64,000 bases of DNA from positions 1-64,000 of the forward strand of contig JAXDNJ010000020.1 in the NCBI GenBank assembly GCA_034669505.1, read 5' to 3'. Below the pieces are notes generated by a model, which did no database searches, was not told the origin of the DNA, and saw only the letters and a list, made by a program, of their open reading frames with translations. Source of the stretch: JAFASC01 sp034669505 (GTDB taxonomy: Bacteria > Pseudomonadota > Alphaproteobacteria > Rhizobiales > Beijerinckiaceae). Both the position numbers and the translations under genes were made by a program. Below are positions 51,876 to 60,007 of this stretch, piece after piece. The stretch's first letter is position 1. The number at the start of each line of letters is the position of its first letter.

Positions 51876-52580
51876 TTATGCTCGCGCGCCCAAATTCGCT
51901 GCCGTTTGGCCGAACAGGATCTTCGCCGAATCCGGATTGATGTTCGGCGCCGAGTTGATCTCGGCGGCCTTCTCATACGCGCGCTTGGTGGCCGGACGCT
52001 CGCGAATCGCTTCAAACCACCGCTTGAGATTCGGGAAATCTTCCAGCTTCTGGCCCTGACGCTCGTACGGCACGATCCAGGGATAGGAGGCCATGTCGGC
52101 AATCGAGTAATCGCCCGCGATAAACGGCCGGTCGGCAAGGCGCTTGTTCAACACGCCGTAGAGCCGGTTCGTCTCGTTGCGGTAGCGGTCGATCGCGTAA
52201 GTGATTTTCTCCGGCGCGTAAGTGCCGAAATGGTGGTTCTGTCCGGCCATCGGCCCGAGGCCGCCCATCTGCCAGAACAGCCATTGCAGCGCTTCGCCAC
52301 GGCCGCGAATGTCCGAGGGGATGAACTTTCCCGTCTTCTCAGCGAGGTAGAGCAGGATCGCACCGGACTCGAAGACCGAGATCGGGGCGCCGCCGTCTTT
52401 CGGGTCTTCGTCGACAATGGCGGGTATTCGATTGTTGGGCGAGATCGCCAGGAATTCCGGCTTGAACTGCTCGCCCTTGCCGATATTCACCGGCGTGATG
52501 CGATAGGGGAGGCCAGCCTCCTCCAGGAACATCGTGATCTTGTGGCCATTCGGGGTCGTCCAATAGTGCAGATCGATCAT
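51876..52580 (-). CDS. Glutathione S-transferase, YghU/YfcG-like
   Basis: A 234-residue GST. The N-terminal thioredoxin domain opens IDLHYWTTPNGHKITMFLEEAGL with the Ser/Thr-rich active-site region of the Nu class, and includes the cis-Pro motif NNRIPAIVDED and ESGAILLYLAE. The helical C-terminal domain holds FWQMGGLGPMAGQNHHF and DYSIADMASYPWI. E. coli relatives act as disulphide-bond reductases with glutathione rather than classical conjugating transferases. It is the last gene of a minus-strand run with a thioesterase and a crotonase. Confidence 0.9.
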   Translation of the reverse strand: MIDLHYWTTPNGHKITMFLEEAGLPYRITPVNIGKGEQFKPEFLAISPNNRIPAIVDEDPKDGGAPISVFESGAILLYLAEKTGKFIPSDIRGRGEALQWLFWQMGGLGPMAGQNHHFGTYAPEKITYAIDRYRNETNRLYGVLNKRLADRPFIAGDYSIADMASYPWIVPYERQGQKLEDFPNLKRWFEAIRERPATKRAYEKAAEINSAPNINPDSAKILFGQTAANLGARA

Positions 52581-52606
52581 CGCGGTCTCCGTTTAATATC
52601 TTGATA

Positions 52607-53026
52607 TCAGTTGGCGCTCAGACGCGCGATGACGTCTTGCGGGACCGGTTCTCCCTTGAGCCGCTCGGGATCGTCGGGATGGCGCACCGTCCACACCCTT
52701 GTCTCGAACGCATCGACCGCGAGATCGCCGGCATTAAAAAGCTTGTGTTCAACGTCGAAACTCGAGCGGCGGAACTCCACGACCGAGCTTTCGATGATGA
52801 CCGTCTCGCCGAAGCGTGACGGCTTCAGGAATTTCGCTCGCGTCTCGACGAGCGGCCAGCCGGCGAAACGATATTTCTCGAATAGCGCTGCCTTCGGGAA
52901 TCCCGCCGCCGCGAAAATATGCGCGGTCCACGCATCGAACCATTCGAAGTAGCGTGGGTTAAAGACGATCCTCGCCGGATCGCAATCGCCCCACTCGATC
53001 AGCCGCTCGCGCCGCGCGACGAACAT
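52607..53026 (-). CDS. Acyl-CoA thioesterase, hot-dog fold
   Basis: A 139-residue single hot-dog domain. The pattern EWGDCDPARIVFNPRYFEWFD near residues 11-31 carries the catalytic Asp of 4-hydroxybenzoyl-CoA thioesterase-type enzymes, which release aromatic or short acyl groups from CoA. The remainder (LVETRAKFLKPSRFGETVIIES) is typical. It lies 26 bp upstream of the GST gene and 19 bp downstream of a crotonase gene on the same strand, suggesting a small catabolic operon. Confidence 0.88.
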   Translation of the reverse strand: MFVARRERLIEWGDCDPARIVFNPRYFEWFDAWTAHIFAAAGFPKAALFEKYRFAGWPLVETRAKFLKPSRFGETVIIESSVVEFRRSSFDVEHKLFNAGDLAVDAFETRVWTVRHPDDPERLKGEPVPQDVIARLSAN

Positions 53027-53045
53027 GTGTGCTCCCGCCGCAGGC

Positions 53046-53858
53046 CTATTCGTGGGAGACTTTCGCCGCGCGCTTTTCCAGGAAATCGCGGAGCCGCTCC
53101 TTTGCCGCGGGGTCGGCTTGCGCGATCGACGACATCATCGCTTCGAGAAGCAGTCCCGTTGCAGGCTCCGCCTCGGCAATGCGCGGCAGCGCCTGCATCA
53201 CCGCAAAGTTCGTCAGCGCCGCATTCTGCGCGACGCGCTTGGCGAGCTCGACGCCCTTCGCAAGGCCCTCGCCGGCTGCGACGACGTAATGCGACAGCGC
53301 CAAGCGCAAGCCATCCTCGGCCCCGTAGGTGCGGCCGGTCAGCATCATCTCCATCATGCGCGAGGCGCCGATAAGGCGCGAGATGCGCACCGAGCCACCG
53401 CCGCCGACAAAAATGCCGCGGATGCCTTCGGGCAAAGCATAGTAGGCCGAACTCTCGGCAACGCGGATGTGGGTCGAGGCCGCAAGCTCAAGCCCGCCGC
53501 CGACAACCGCGCCGTGGAGAACCGAGATGACCGGCACGCGGCCAAACTCGATCTTCTCGAAAGCCTGATGCCACATGCGCGAATGGAACATGCCTTCCGA
53601 GGCGTTCTGCTCGCGCAAATCGGAGAGGTCGAGACCGGCGGAGAAATGATCGCCGGCACCGTGAATGACGACGGCTTTGACGTCGTCCGGCAAGGTCGTG
53701 AAAAACGCTTCGATGCCGCGCACCACCGGCGGATTGAAGGCGTTGCGCTTCTCCGGCCGGTTCAGCTTCACAAGCGCGATTTCGTCCTGACGCTCGGCAA
53801 TGAGCGAAGCCGGCAATTCGCAGTGCGGCCAAAGGGTGGAAGATTTTGCTTTCGACAT
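53046..53858 (-). CDS. Crotonase-family enoyl-CoA hydratase/isomerase
   Basis: A 270-residue member of the crotonase family. The oxyanion-hole segments are present (NRPEKRNAFNP, HFSAGLDLSDL, and HGAVVGGGLELAAST), followed by ALPEGIRGIFVGGGGSVRISRLIG. The Glu pair of classical enoyl-CoA hydratases is only partly kept (ALPEGI provides one), so the reaction may be hydration, isomerisation or hydrolysis of a CoA ester. It precedes the thioesterase and GST genes in one minus-strand run. Confidence 0.88.
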   Translation of the reverse strand: MSKAKSSTLWPHCELPASLIAERQDEIALVKLNRPEKRNAFNPPVVRGIEAFFTTLPDDVKAVVIHGAGDHFSAGLDLSDLREQNASEGMFHSRMWHQAFEKIEFGRVPVISVLHGAVVGGGLELAASTHIRVAESSAYYALPEGIRGIFVGGGGSVRISRLIGASRMMEMMLTGRTYGAEDGLRLALSHYVVAAGEGLAKGVELAKRVAQNAALTNFAVMQALPRIAEAEPATGLLLEAMMSSIAQADPAAKERLRDFLEKRAAKVSHE

Positions 53859-53939
53859 CTGTTGATCCTGCGACAGCGACCCTTACACCAAGACCCTGGC
53901 GCCCGGTCAATGCGCGGCACGCCCCGAAGAGCGACGGCT

Positions 53940-54671
53940 TCAGAAGCCGCGGAAGCTCGTGAAGCTCGCAGCCGGTTCGCGCGTCGTCTCGAGCTTGTTC
54001 TCGGGGGTCGACCAGTCGGGATAGCCAATCGCCATTCCGCAGATGACGACCTCGCCTTGATCGATGCCGAGATTTGCGCGCACGACGTCATGGAAGCTGG
54101 CAAACGCCGCTTGCGGGCAGGTCTCCAGCCCATGTGCGCGCGCCGCGATGATGATGTTCTCGAGGAACATGCCGTAATCCAGCCATGAGCCGATTTCGAG
54201 CCGGCGGTCGATGGTGAAAATCATACCGACCGGCGCGCCGAAAAACTCGAAATTCTTGCCGTGCTGCGCGTGCATCGCCGCGTCATCGCCCTTCTTGATG
54301 CCGAGCAGGCCATACAAATCCCAGCCTATCTTGCGCCGGCGCGATAGATACGGTTCGAAGAATTTCTCGGGGTAGTAGCGGTATTCCCCGTCGCGATGCG
54401 CACTTGTCTCCGCGCTCCGTTCGCGTGCGATTGCGCCGGAGAGCGCGCGCTTCGCCTCTCCGGCAAGTACATAGACGCGCCAGGGCTGCATGTTGGTGCC
54501 GCTCGGCGCACGCGCGGCAATGTCGAGGATATGCTCGATGAGCTCGCGCGAAACCGGTTTGCCGTCGAAGCCGCGGACGGAGCGGCGCTCCGCAATTGCC
54601 CGCTCGATCGCCGCGCGCTCGCTTTCGCTGAACGAGGTGACGGGCCTGGATGATTGCAGTTCGGTGCTCAT
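53940..54671 (-). CDS. Nitroreductase-family flavoprotein
   Basis: A 243-residue FMN enzyme of the nitroreductase fold. Signature pieces are AIAERRSVRGFDGKPVS, the FMN-contacting ARAPSGTNMQPWRVYVL, and GSWLDYGMFLENIIIAARAHGLETCPQ, ending GMAIGYPDWS. Members reduce nitroaromatics, quinones or other acceptors with NAD(P)H. The ATG overlaps the stop of the upstream DUF3237 gene by 4 nt, so they are translationally coupled. The start at 54671 is preferred over a longer frame running into that gene. Confidence 0.9.
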   Translation of the reverse strand: MSTELQSSRPVTSFSESERAAIERAIAERRSVRGFDGKPVSRELIEHILDIAARAPSGTNMQPWRVYVLAGEAKRALSGAIARERSAETSAHRDGEYRYYPEKFFEPYLSRRRKIGWDLYGLLGIKKGDDAAMHAQHGKNFEFFGAPVGMIFTIDRRLEIGSWLDYGMFLENIIIAARAHGLETCPQAAFASFHDVVRANLGIDQGEVVICGMAIGYPDWSTPENKLETTREPAASFTSFRGF

Positions 54672-55132
54672 GTGATTTCGTAGACAGCCAGCAGCACTTG
54701 CGTCGGCAATCGCGTTCCGGTGCAGACGAAGAGGCGGCGCATCATCCATTTGTAGTCCGGTGCGGCCGTTTCGAAGGTCGGCGCGGCACGGAAATAGATG
54801 AGCTTCGGATCGACGGCTTCGCCGCGCATCAGTTTTTCGACCGCATCTGCGGGCCCATGGCGCAGGCCGCGATTGACGACATAGATCAGCGCGCCATCCG
54901 CAGCTTCGAGGACGTACTTGGCCTCGAGCTCCATCACGCCATCAGGGCGCAATATCTGGAAGTCGGCGCCCGCCGGAAGGACGCGGCCGCTGAGCCGCGG
55001 GCCTGCAAGCGTACCGCCGAGGATCGGGATGACCCGGCGCAAACCCGCGCCCGTCTCGCCGATCGTGATCGGCGCACCGACATCGACGCGAATCTCGGCC
55101 ACAAAGCCCAACCCGGGAGCGGGAAGGCTCAT
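54668..55132 (-). CDS. DUF3237 family protein
   Basis: A 154-residue beta-barrel-like protein of the DUF3237 family: VGAPITIGETGAGLRRVIPILGG near the start, then ADFQILRPDGVMELEAKYVLEAADGALIYVVNRGLR, and DYKWMMRRLFVCTGTR near the end. The family is often found beside oxidoreductases of aromatic or xenobiotic metabolism, but its function is unknown. It overlaps the downstream nitroreductase gene by 4 nt (ATGA). Confidence 0.85.
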   Translation of the reverse strand: MSLPAPGLGFVAEIRVDVGAPITIGETGAGLRRVIPILGGTLAGPRLSGRVLPAGADFQILRPDGVMELEAKYVLEAADGALIYVVNRGLRHGPADAVEKLMRGEAVDPKLIYFRAAPTFETAAPDYKWMMRRLFVCTGTRLPTQVLLAVYEIT

Positions 55133-55294
55133 CCTGCCGCGGCCTGTCGTGTTTGCGCGTCCGCGTTCAACTTGCTTGTATCCCTTTGGTCAGACGACCG
55201 ACCTATCGTTCGCGGCGGTGACGACAAGGCTGCTGCGCTCGGCGGTCGGGCGGCGATGTTGCGGCGGATGCGCGCCGGCGTCTACAAGGCCGGC

Positions 55295-55972
55295 ATGACG
55301 ACACTCTCAGCCACGCTGCGCCGCCTCTATCTCGACCCCGCCGACTACGTCGACAGCGATCATCCCGAGGTTCAGCTTTACGCAAAGACGATCATCGCCG
55401 GGAGAGACGAGCCCCACGCGATCGTGCGTGCGCTCTATCGCGCCGTGCGCGACGACATCCGCTACGATCCTTATGTCGACTATTGCGACCCCAAAACGTT
55501 TCGCGCCTCGGCGGTGCTCGCCGCCCGGCGCGGCTACTGCGTCGGCAAGGCCTCGCTCTATGCCGCGCTCTGCCGCATCGCCGGCATTCCGGCTCGGCTC
55601 GGCTTCGCCGACGTGAAGAACCATTTGGCGACGCCGAAGCTGATCGAGGCCATGGGCACCGATCTTTTCGCCTGGCATGGCTATTCCGAGGTCTGTATCG
55701 GCGGCGAGTGGCTGAAAGCGACGCCGACGTTCAACGCATCGCTCTGCGAGAAGCTCGGTGTCGCGCCGCTCGATTTCGACGGCCGCACCGATGCGCTGCT
55801 GCATCCGTTCGATGCCAATGGCCAAGCCTTCATGGCCTATGTCGAGACGCACGGCACGTTCCATGACGTGCCGGTAAAATTCCTCATGCGCGAGATGGAA
55901 CGCCTATATCCCGGCATGATGCGCGATAAGCTCGCCGGTCACGACATGGAGCGCGAAGCGAGCGCGGCTTGA
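55295..55972 (+). CDS. Transglutaminase-like cysteine enzyme
   Basis: A 225-residue protein with a transglutaminase/papain-like core. The nucleophile is in AARRGYCVGKASLYAALC (Cys 82) and the His in FAWHGYSEVCIGGEW (His 128). The following segment reads LKATPTFN, where many family members have Asp, so the third catalytic position is atypical. There is no signal peptide, so it is probably cytoplasmic. The start is ATG 55295; ATG 55256 in frame is a weaker option. It is convergent with the DUF72 gene. Confidence 0.82.
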   Translation: MTTLSATLRRLYLDPADYVDSDHPEVQLYAKTIIAGRDEPHAIVRALYRAVRDDIRYDPYVDYCDPKTFRASAVLAARRGYCVGKASLYAALCRIAGIPARLGFADVKNHLATPKLIEAMGTDLFAWHGYSEVCIGGEWLKATPTFNASLCEKLGVAPLDFDGRTDALLHPFDANGQAFMAYVETHGTFHDVPVKFLMREMERLYPGMMRDKLAGHDMEREASAA

Positions 55973-55983
55973 GGCGCTTGGCG

Positions 55984-56721
55984 TCACATCAAATAGGCCA
56001 GCAAATCGCGCAGGGTGAGGGCGTTGCCGGTCGCCGCCGCGCTCATCGTGTTGTCGAACATGCACCAGGCCGGCACGTCGTCGCGCGCGGCCTTTCCGAG
56101 GTTTGTTGCAAGCTCCGCCAGCGCTGCCTCGTCATACTCCGAGTAATACGTTCGCGGCGAGCCGTGCAGCCGATAGTAGACGAGTCCAGGCCAACCGCCG
56201 GGCTCGTCCGCGCCTGGCGCCCGCGACGGGTCGGCAGCGACGCGCGCGACACGCAAATCGGCGAGCGCCCGATCGGCGTCGTCCTCGAACCAAGTCGCGT
56301 GGCGTGGTTCGCAAGAGAGCGGCACGTTCGTTCGCTTCCTCAGCGCATTGAAAAAACCCCGAACGGCTGGTGCGTCAAAGGCCAAGCTCGGCGGCAATTG
56401 CGCAAGCAAGCAGGCAAGGCGGTGTCCAAGTCCGGCCACCTCGGTGAGAAAGGTGTCCATGAGGTTTTCGCATCCGACGAGCCGGCGCTCGTGCGTGATT
56501 GCCTTCGGCAGTTTTGCCGAGAAGCGAAAGTCCTCCGAGACGCTGGCCGCCCAGCGCTCATAGGTCGAGCGCCGATGCGGCCGATGGAACGACGAGTTGA
56601 TCTCCGCGGCGTTCAAGGAGCCGGAATAGCGCTGCAAATGGCTGCCCCTCTCCGGGAAACGGCTGCCATAGCGGCGATCGAGGCTCCAGCCGGCAGTACC
56701 GATGAATAGTTCCGCGCCCAT
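55984..56721 (-). CDS. DUF72 (YecE-like) family protein
   Basis: A 245-residue TIM-barrel protein. The family pattern is clear: ELFIGTAGWSL, AAEINSSFHRPHRRSTYERWAASVSEDFRFSAKLPKAITH shortened here to the recognised pieces EINSSFHRPH and FRFSAKLPKAITH, then VYYRLHGSPRTYYSEYD and the closing MFDNTMSAAATGNALTL. DUF72 proteins are universal among bacteria and possibly act on nucleic acid or sugars, but no activity is established. Divergent from the LysR gene. Confidence 0.9.
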   Translation of the reverse strand: MGAELFIGTAGWSLDRRYGSRFPERGSHLQRYSGSLNAAEINSSFHRPHRRSTYERWAASVSEDFRFSAKLPKAITHERRLVGCENLMDTFLTEVAGLGHRLACLLAQLPPSLAFDAPAVRGFFNALRKRTNVPLSCEPRHATWFEDDADRALADLRVARVAADPSRAPGADEPGGWPGLVYYRLHGSPRTYYSEYDEAALAELATNLGKAARDDVPAWCMFDNTMSAAATGNALTLRDLLAYLM

Positions 56722-56817
56722 CCAGGCCTTTGACTGTGGGAATTCGCACCCCTGCCGCGCCCCCTTCCCGGCACACTAGACCTGACTGTCTCCGGCCGTC
56801 ATCCCTCCCAAGCCTTT

Positions 56818-56847
56818 GCCCCGCCGGCTCCGCCTGCGGGGCTTTTT
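56818..56847 (+). terminator. Terminator-like hairpin in the lysR leader
   Basis: GCCCCGC and GCGGGGC form a 7-bp stem around 11 nt, followed by TTTTT, 9 bp before the proposed LysR start. No plus-strand gene lies upstream for over 800 bp (since 55972), so it may attenuate the LysR transcript instead of ending one. Confidence 0.55.
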
Positions 56848-56855
56848 CGCAACTT

Positions 56856-57911
56856 ATGGTGCAATCAAGCCGAGAAGTATTTGCTAATATGCTCGCATCA
56901 GCTGTAATATCCGCCCTTGTGGACAGACTCAGCATTTACAGCTCGCCTGCCGAGGGCGAGGGACTCCTCAGCGGCCAGTATTGGGGCGAGCTGCGGCTGT
57001 TTCTCGAAGTGGCCAAAGCCAAGTCATTCAACAATGCCGCAAAGCGCCTGAATTTGAGCCACCCGACGGTAGCCCGCAAGGTACGCCGTCTCCAAGATCT
57101 CATGGGCGTGCAGCTGCTGATCTCGACCGAGCGCGGCATCAAGCTGACGCCGCCCGGCGAGGAACTTGCGCGCGCTCTGGCGACATTCGATCAGTCACTC
57201 TACGCGATCACGAGTGGATTGCAGGAGGACCCCCGCCGTGCCGAAGCCACCGTTCGCGTCAGCATCACCGATGGCCTCAACGCTTTCTTCGCCGTGCCGA
57301 CCATCGAAGCCTTCTCGCAGAAGAACCCGAACATTCATCTGCATATGAAGAGCACGATCAATCTCAACGACGTCCGTGAAAATCAGACCGACATGATGCT
57401 CGCCTTCGCGCCGGACTTGCGCGCCGACCTCGTGGTCAAAAGGCTCGGCAACCTGCATTTTCATCCGACTGTTTCGCGTGGATACGTCGCTAAACACGGG
57501 CTGCCGACAAAGGCGAATGTCAGCCAGCACAGATTCCTCCAATCGCACTTCTACGAGTCCAATCTTGAAGTTTGGGCCGACTGGCTCGACCTGGTCGCCA
57601 AAGGACGTGTTGCGCATTATTGCGAAGACACATTCGTCTACGGGATCATGGTCAAACTCGATCTCGGCATAGGGCTTCTGGGCACTTATACGGTGGTAGA
57701 GCCGGAGGCCGTGCCTCTCGATCTCGACGTGCTTATCTCGCTACCGCTCTACGCCATTGCATTGCGTGAGCGACTCGAATCCCGACCGGTGAAGCTCGTC
57801 TTCGATTGGCTGTGTGAAATTTTCAGCGAGAGAAACCGCTGGTTTCGACACGATTTCAAATTGGAAGACCTGCCCCCGACGCGCGAAGCGCTGAACAAGC
57901 TGTCACCCTGA
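56856..57911 (+). CDS. LysR-family transcriptional regulator
   Basis: A 351-residue regulator, longer at both ends than typical (about 300). The winged helix-turn-helix lies at about residues 45-105 (LRLFLEVAKAKSFNNAAKRLNLSHPTVARKVRRLQ). The ligand-binding half follows with the usual VRVSITDGLNAFFAVPTIEAF. The start is uncertain: ATG 56856 gives a 40-residue extension, ATG 56889 a shorter one; neither has a strong site. A terminator-like hairpin lies just before it. The regulated genes are unknown; the divergent DUF72 gene is the nearest candidate. Confidence 0.88.
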   Translation: MVQSSREVFANMLASAVISALVDRLSIYSSPAEGEGLLSGQYWGELRLFLEVAKAKSFNNAAKRLNLSHPTVARKVRRLQDLMGVQLLISTERGIKLTPPGEELARALATFDQSLYAITSGLQEDPRRAEATVRVSITDGLNAFFAVPTIEAFSQKNPNIHLHMKSTINLNDVRENQTDMMLAFAPDLRADLVVKRLGNLHFHPTVSRGYVAKHGLPTKANVSQHRFLQSHFYESNLEVWADWLDLVAKGRVAHYCEDTFVYGIMVKLDLGIGLLGTYTVVEPEAVPLDLDVLISLPLYAIALRERLESRPVKLVFDWLCEIFSERNRWFRHDFKLEDLPPTREALNKLSP

Positions 57912-58133
57912 TCATTCGCTTCGACGTCCCCTTCTGTGCAATGCGCTGATCTCGTCGAAGAGATTTAGATATTCGTTGGCTGCGTCTTCGAGCGCTTCGC
58001 CGACGTCGAGGGGCGGCGGTTCGGCCGCGCTGCCGAGTGCCATTTCAACCTTTTTGCATGCGGCAAGAGCCTGTGCGGTGATCTCGTTGCGCAACATCTG
58101 CCAATCGGGGGTGATCGTCGTCATGATGGTCAT
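57912..58133 (-). CDS. Small conserved-looking hypothetical protein
   Basis: A 73-residue protein (or 70 from the second ATG), mostly helical: MLRNEITAQALAACKKVEMAL then VGEALEDAANEYLNLFDEISALH. No family was recognised. It begins 9 bp after the stop of the acetyltransferase gene on the same strand, so the two look like one operon. It converges directly with the LysR gene. Confidence 0.5.
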   Translation of the reverse strand: MTIMTTITPDWQMLRNEITAQALAACKKVEMALGSAAEPPPLDVGEALEDAANEYLNLFDEISALHRRGRRSE

Positions 58134-58142
58134 CGTAAACCC

Positions 58143-58721
58143 CTATCTCGATGAGATTTCGAAGGGTGCGGGCTCGTCCCATTGACCTTCGATCCGGAAA
58201 AGTATGTTGGCGCCCGCTTCTGTCGTGATGGGATTGGGCGAGGGCTCGAGGTCCTTGTGGATCTCGTAATATGGCTCGTGTCCCTCGAAGAGGGCAGGCT
58301 CCTTCCCCTCAGCATCGCGGAAGCCGAGTATCTGCTTCCACAGACGCGCGTATTTCGGGCCCGCATGCGTGATCACGCGCGTATAACCCTTGCGTCTGAT
58401 ATGTTCGAAGCCGAATTCGGCGAATTCCTTCAGGGTGCGGACGTCGCGATGTTCTTTTCTGAACGACGTCCGCTCGATCTTGGCGAAATCTTTGAACCAT
58501 CTGATCCGGCCCGTTCCGACGGGTTCGTCGCCATCGTAGGCCAAGACGTGCGTACATTGGTAATCATTGCCGTCGAACAGCCATTTGGCCTGCGCGCCAT
58601 GCTCGTCCAGGAAGCATATACTTCGTACGGCGCAGGCATGTATCCACTGTTCCGGAGTGGCGACTATCGCAAATCTGAGCGAATTATGACGGCGTCCTTT
58701 ACGCTCATTTGAGACCGTCAT
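58143..58721 (-). CDS. GNAT-family N-acetyltransferase
   Basis: A 192-residue acetyltransferase-fold protein. Recognisable strands are DYQCTHVLAYDGDEPVGTGRIRWFKDFAKIER and a late FEHIRRKGYTRVITHAGPKYARLWKQILGF, the shared last strand-helix of GNAT enzymes. The acetyl-CoA loop (FRKEHRDVRTLKEFAEFG) is divergent and lacks the usual R-x-x-G-x-G/A, so catalytic activity is uncertain. The start is placed at ATG 58721, six codons into the longest frame. Confidence 0.7.
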   Translation of the reverse strand: MTVSNERKGRRHNSLRFAIVATPEQWIHACAVRSICFLDEHGAQAKWLFDGNDYQCTHVLAYDGDEPVGTGRIRWFKDFAKIERTSFRKEHRDVRTLKEFAEFGFEHIRRKGYTRVITHAGPKYARLWKQILGFRDAEGKEPALFEGHEPYYEIHKDLEPSPNPITTEAGANILFRIEGQWDEPAPFEISSR

Positions 58722-58830
58722 AACCATGCTCCGCAACGCACCGACACTCCTCGATTAAGAACCGAAACCGAGACGAGTAAATTGAGCAAAACTTTCCACG
58801 GTTGTTCATCTATGTTCAAGGGAGCTGTTC

Positions 58831-59031
58831 ATGCGCGATCGGCCCCTGACCCTGCATGAGCTCTGTCTCGAAGCAGTGCGGGAGCGCGGCACGAGCATCG
58901 AAGCGATCGAGTCGTACATACATGAACGGATCGCAGCGATGTCCAATGCGGAGAAATTGCAGTTGAAAGCGGAGATTGCTCGCGTCCTCGCCTTCCGTCC
59001 GGCGGCCCCCGGAACAGGGTCACTGCATTAG
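58831..59031 (+). CDS. Small hypothetical protein
   Basis: A 66-residue protein with an AAGGGAG site nine bases before the ATG. It is helical and charged (LTLHELCLEAVRERGTSIEAIESYIHERIAAMSNAEKLQLKAEIARVL, given here as LTLHELCLEAVRERG then IEAIESYIHERIA and EKLQLKAEIARVL). No family was recognised. It stands alone, divergent from the acetyltransferase gene. Confidence 0.45.
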   Translation: MRDRPLTLHELCLEAVRERGTSIEAIESYIHERIAAMSNAEKLQLKAEIARVLAFRPAAPGTGSLH

Positions 59032-59446
59032 AGCAGGACATGGCGCTCATGATAGCCAGTCCTTTTGAACCGTGGTGGGAACTGCACGATAATTTGGCTC
59101 ATGCTCGTCATGGCGGCATTAAAGCGGGTGAAACGGAGCGCTGCACGAACGCATCCGCACAGACACAAGCTTGACCTTGTGCACGATTTATCCGGCTCCC
59201 GAATTGGACCGTGGAACCTATCATAGGTTAATTTGTTGCCCGCCTTGGACGGGCTGCGCCGGGTAAGAGCGCTGGCCATCAGGTTTGTCGGATCACCTCA
59301 GAGTCCTGGAGGTGCCGAGTCCGATCCATTGCACTCTTGGATGCTCGGGAGCGGCCGATCGACCGCCCGTCCGCAACCAGCGTGTCTCAATACGACGGAG
59401 ATCAACTGCGGCTTGGACAGGGCGGCAGCTTACGAAAAGGATGAAC
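59032..59446 (+). other. Intergenic stretch upstream of the phasin-like gene
   Basis: About 415 bp with no supported gene on either strand. The frames present are short and lack ribosome sites. The last 100 bp presumably hold the promoter of the phasin gene at 59447; no inverted repeat or known operator was identified. Confidence 0.5.
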
Positions 59447-59935
59447 ATGTCTGATAACAGCAACATCGAACAGGCCGAGACGGTGCGCGACTCGGTCGAG
59501 TTTGGACTGAACACCACGGTGCGGGGCTTTCAGAAAGCCGCGGACCAGTTCACTCAGGCCGTGGGCTTCGCCGGCCCGCAGGCGGAGGAGCTAGGGCGGA
59601 GGTCGTCGCAGAATATCGAGGCCGTTGCAGAGGCCAGCACGATCCTGGTCAAAGGCGCTCAGGAAATCTCGCGGGAGTGGTTCGAGGTCATGCAGGAGCG
59701 TCTTTCCAAGAACCTCGATGCCATGAGCCGCCTCGCAGGCTGCCGCTCATTACAGGACTTTGTGGCGGTCCAGAGCGACATTGCCCGGGACCGATTGGGC
59801 CACACGATCGAGAGCAGCCGTCGTCTTGCCGAGGTTTCGGCGAGGGTGGCCGGTGAAGCCGCGCAATTGATCCAAACTCAGGCCGGCCGGAACGCGGCGG
59901 CAATCCAACGGAGCGTCCCTCGCCGCGTCGCATAA
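59447..59935 (+). CDS. Second phasin-family protein
   Basis: A 162-residue helical protein of the phasin_2 type: VRDSVEFGLNTTVRGFQKAADQF, a long amphipathic region, then SLQDFVAVQSDIARDRLGHTIESSRRLAEVS, split here as FVAVQSDIARDRLGHTI and SSRRLAEVS. Phasins cover PHA granules; this copy is about 47 kb from the phaC locus. The ATG at 59447 has an AAAAGG site eight bases upstream; ATG 59441 would leave no gap. A strong terminator follows. Confidence 0.82.
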   Translation: MSDNSNIEQAETVRDSVEFGLNTTVRGFQKAADQFTQAVGFAGPQAEELGRRSSQNIEAVAEASTILVKGAQEISREWFEVMQERLSKNLDAMSRLAGCRSLQDFVAVQSDIARDRLGHTIESSRRLAEVSARVAGEAAQLIQTQAGRNAAAIQRSVPRRVA

Positions 59936-59946
59936 GTCCAACGGGA

Positions 59947-59978
59947 GCCCCGCCGGGCACTTATCGGCGGGGCATTTT
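59947..59978 (+). terminator. Terminator after the second phasin gene
   Basis: GCCCCGCCG and CGGCGGGGC make a 9-bp GC-rich stem around GGCACTTAT, followed by ATTTTA, 12 bp after the stop codon. Confidence 0.8.
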
Positions 59979-60007
59979 AGTGGGCATTTACGCCTCGTAC
60001 GAGGGCC

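Noticed and set aside
54650..55294. N-terminal extension of the transglutaminase-like gene
   Set aside because: The upstream frame runs antisense to the DUF3237 gene and lacks a ribosome site; the ATG at 55295 gives the standard length.
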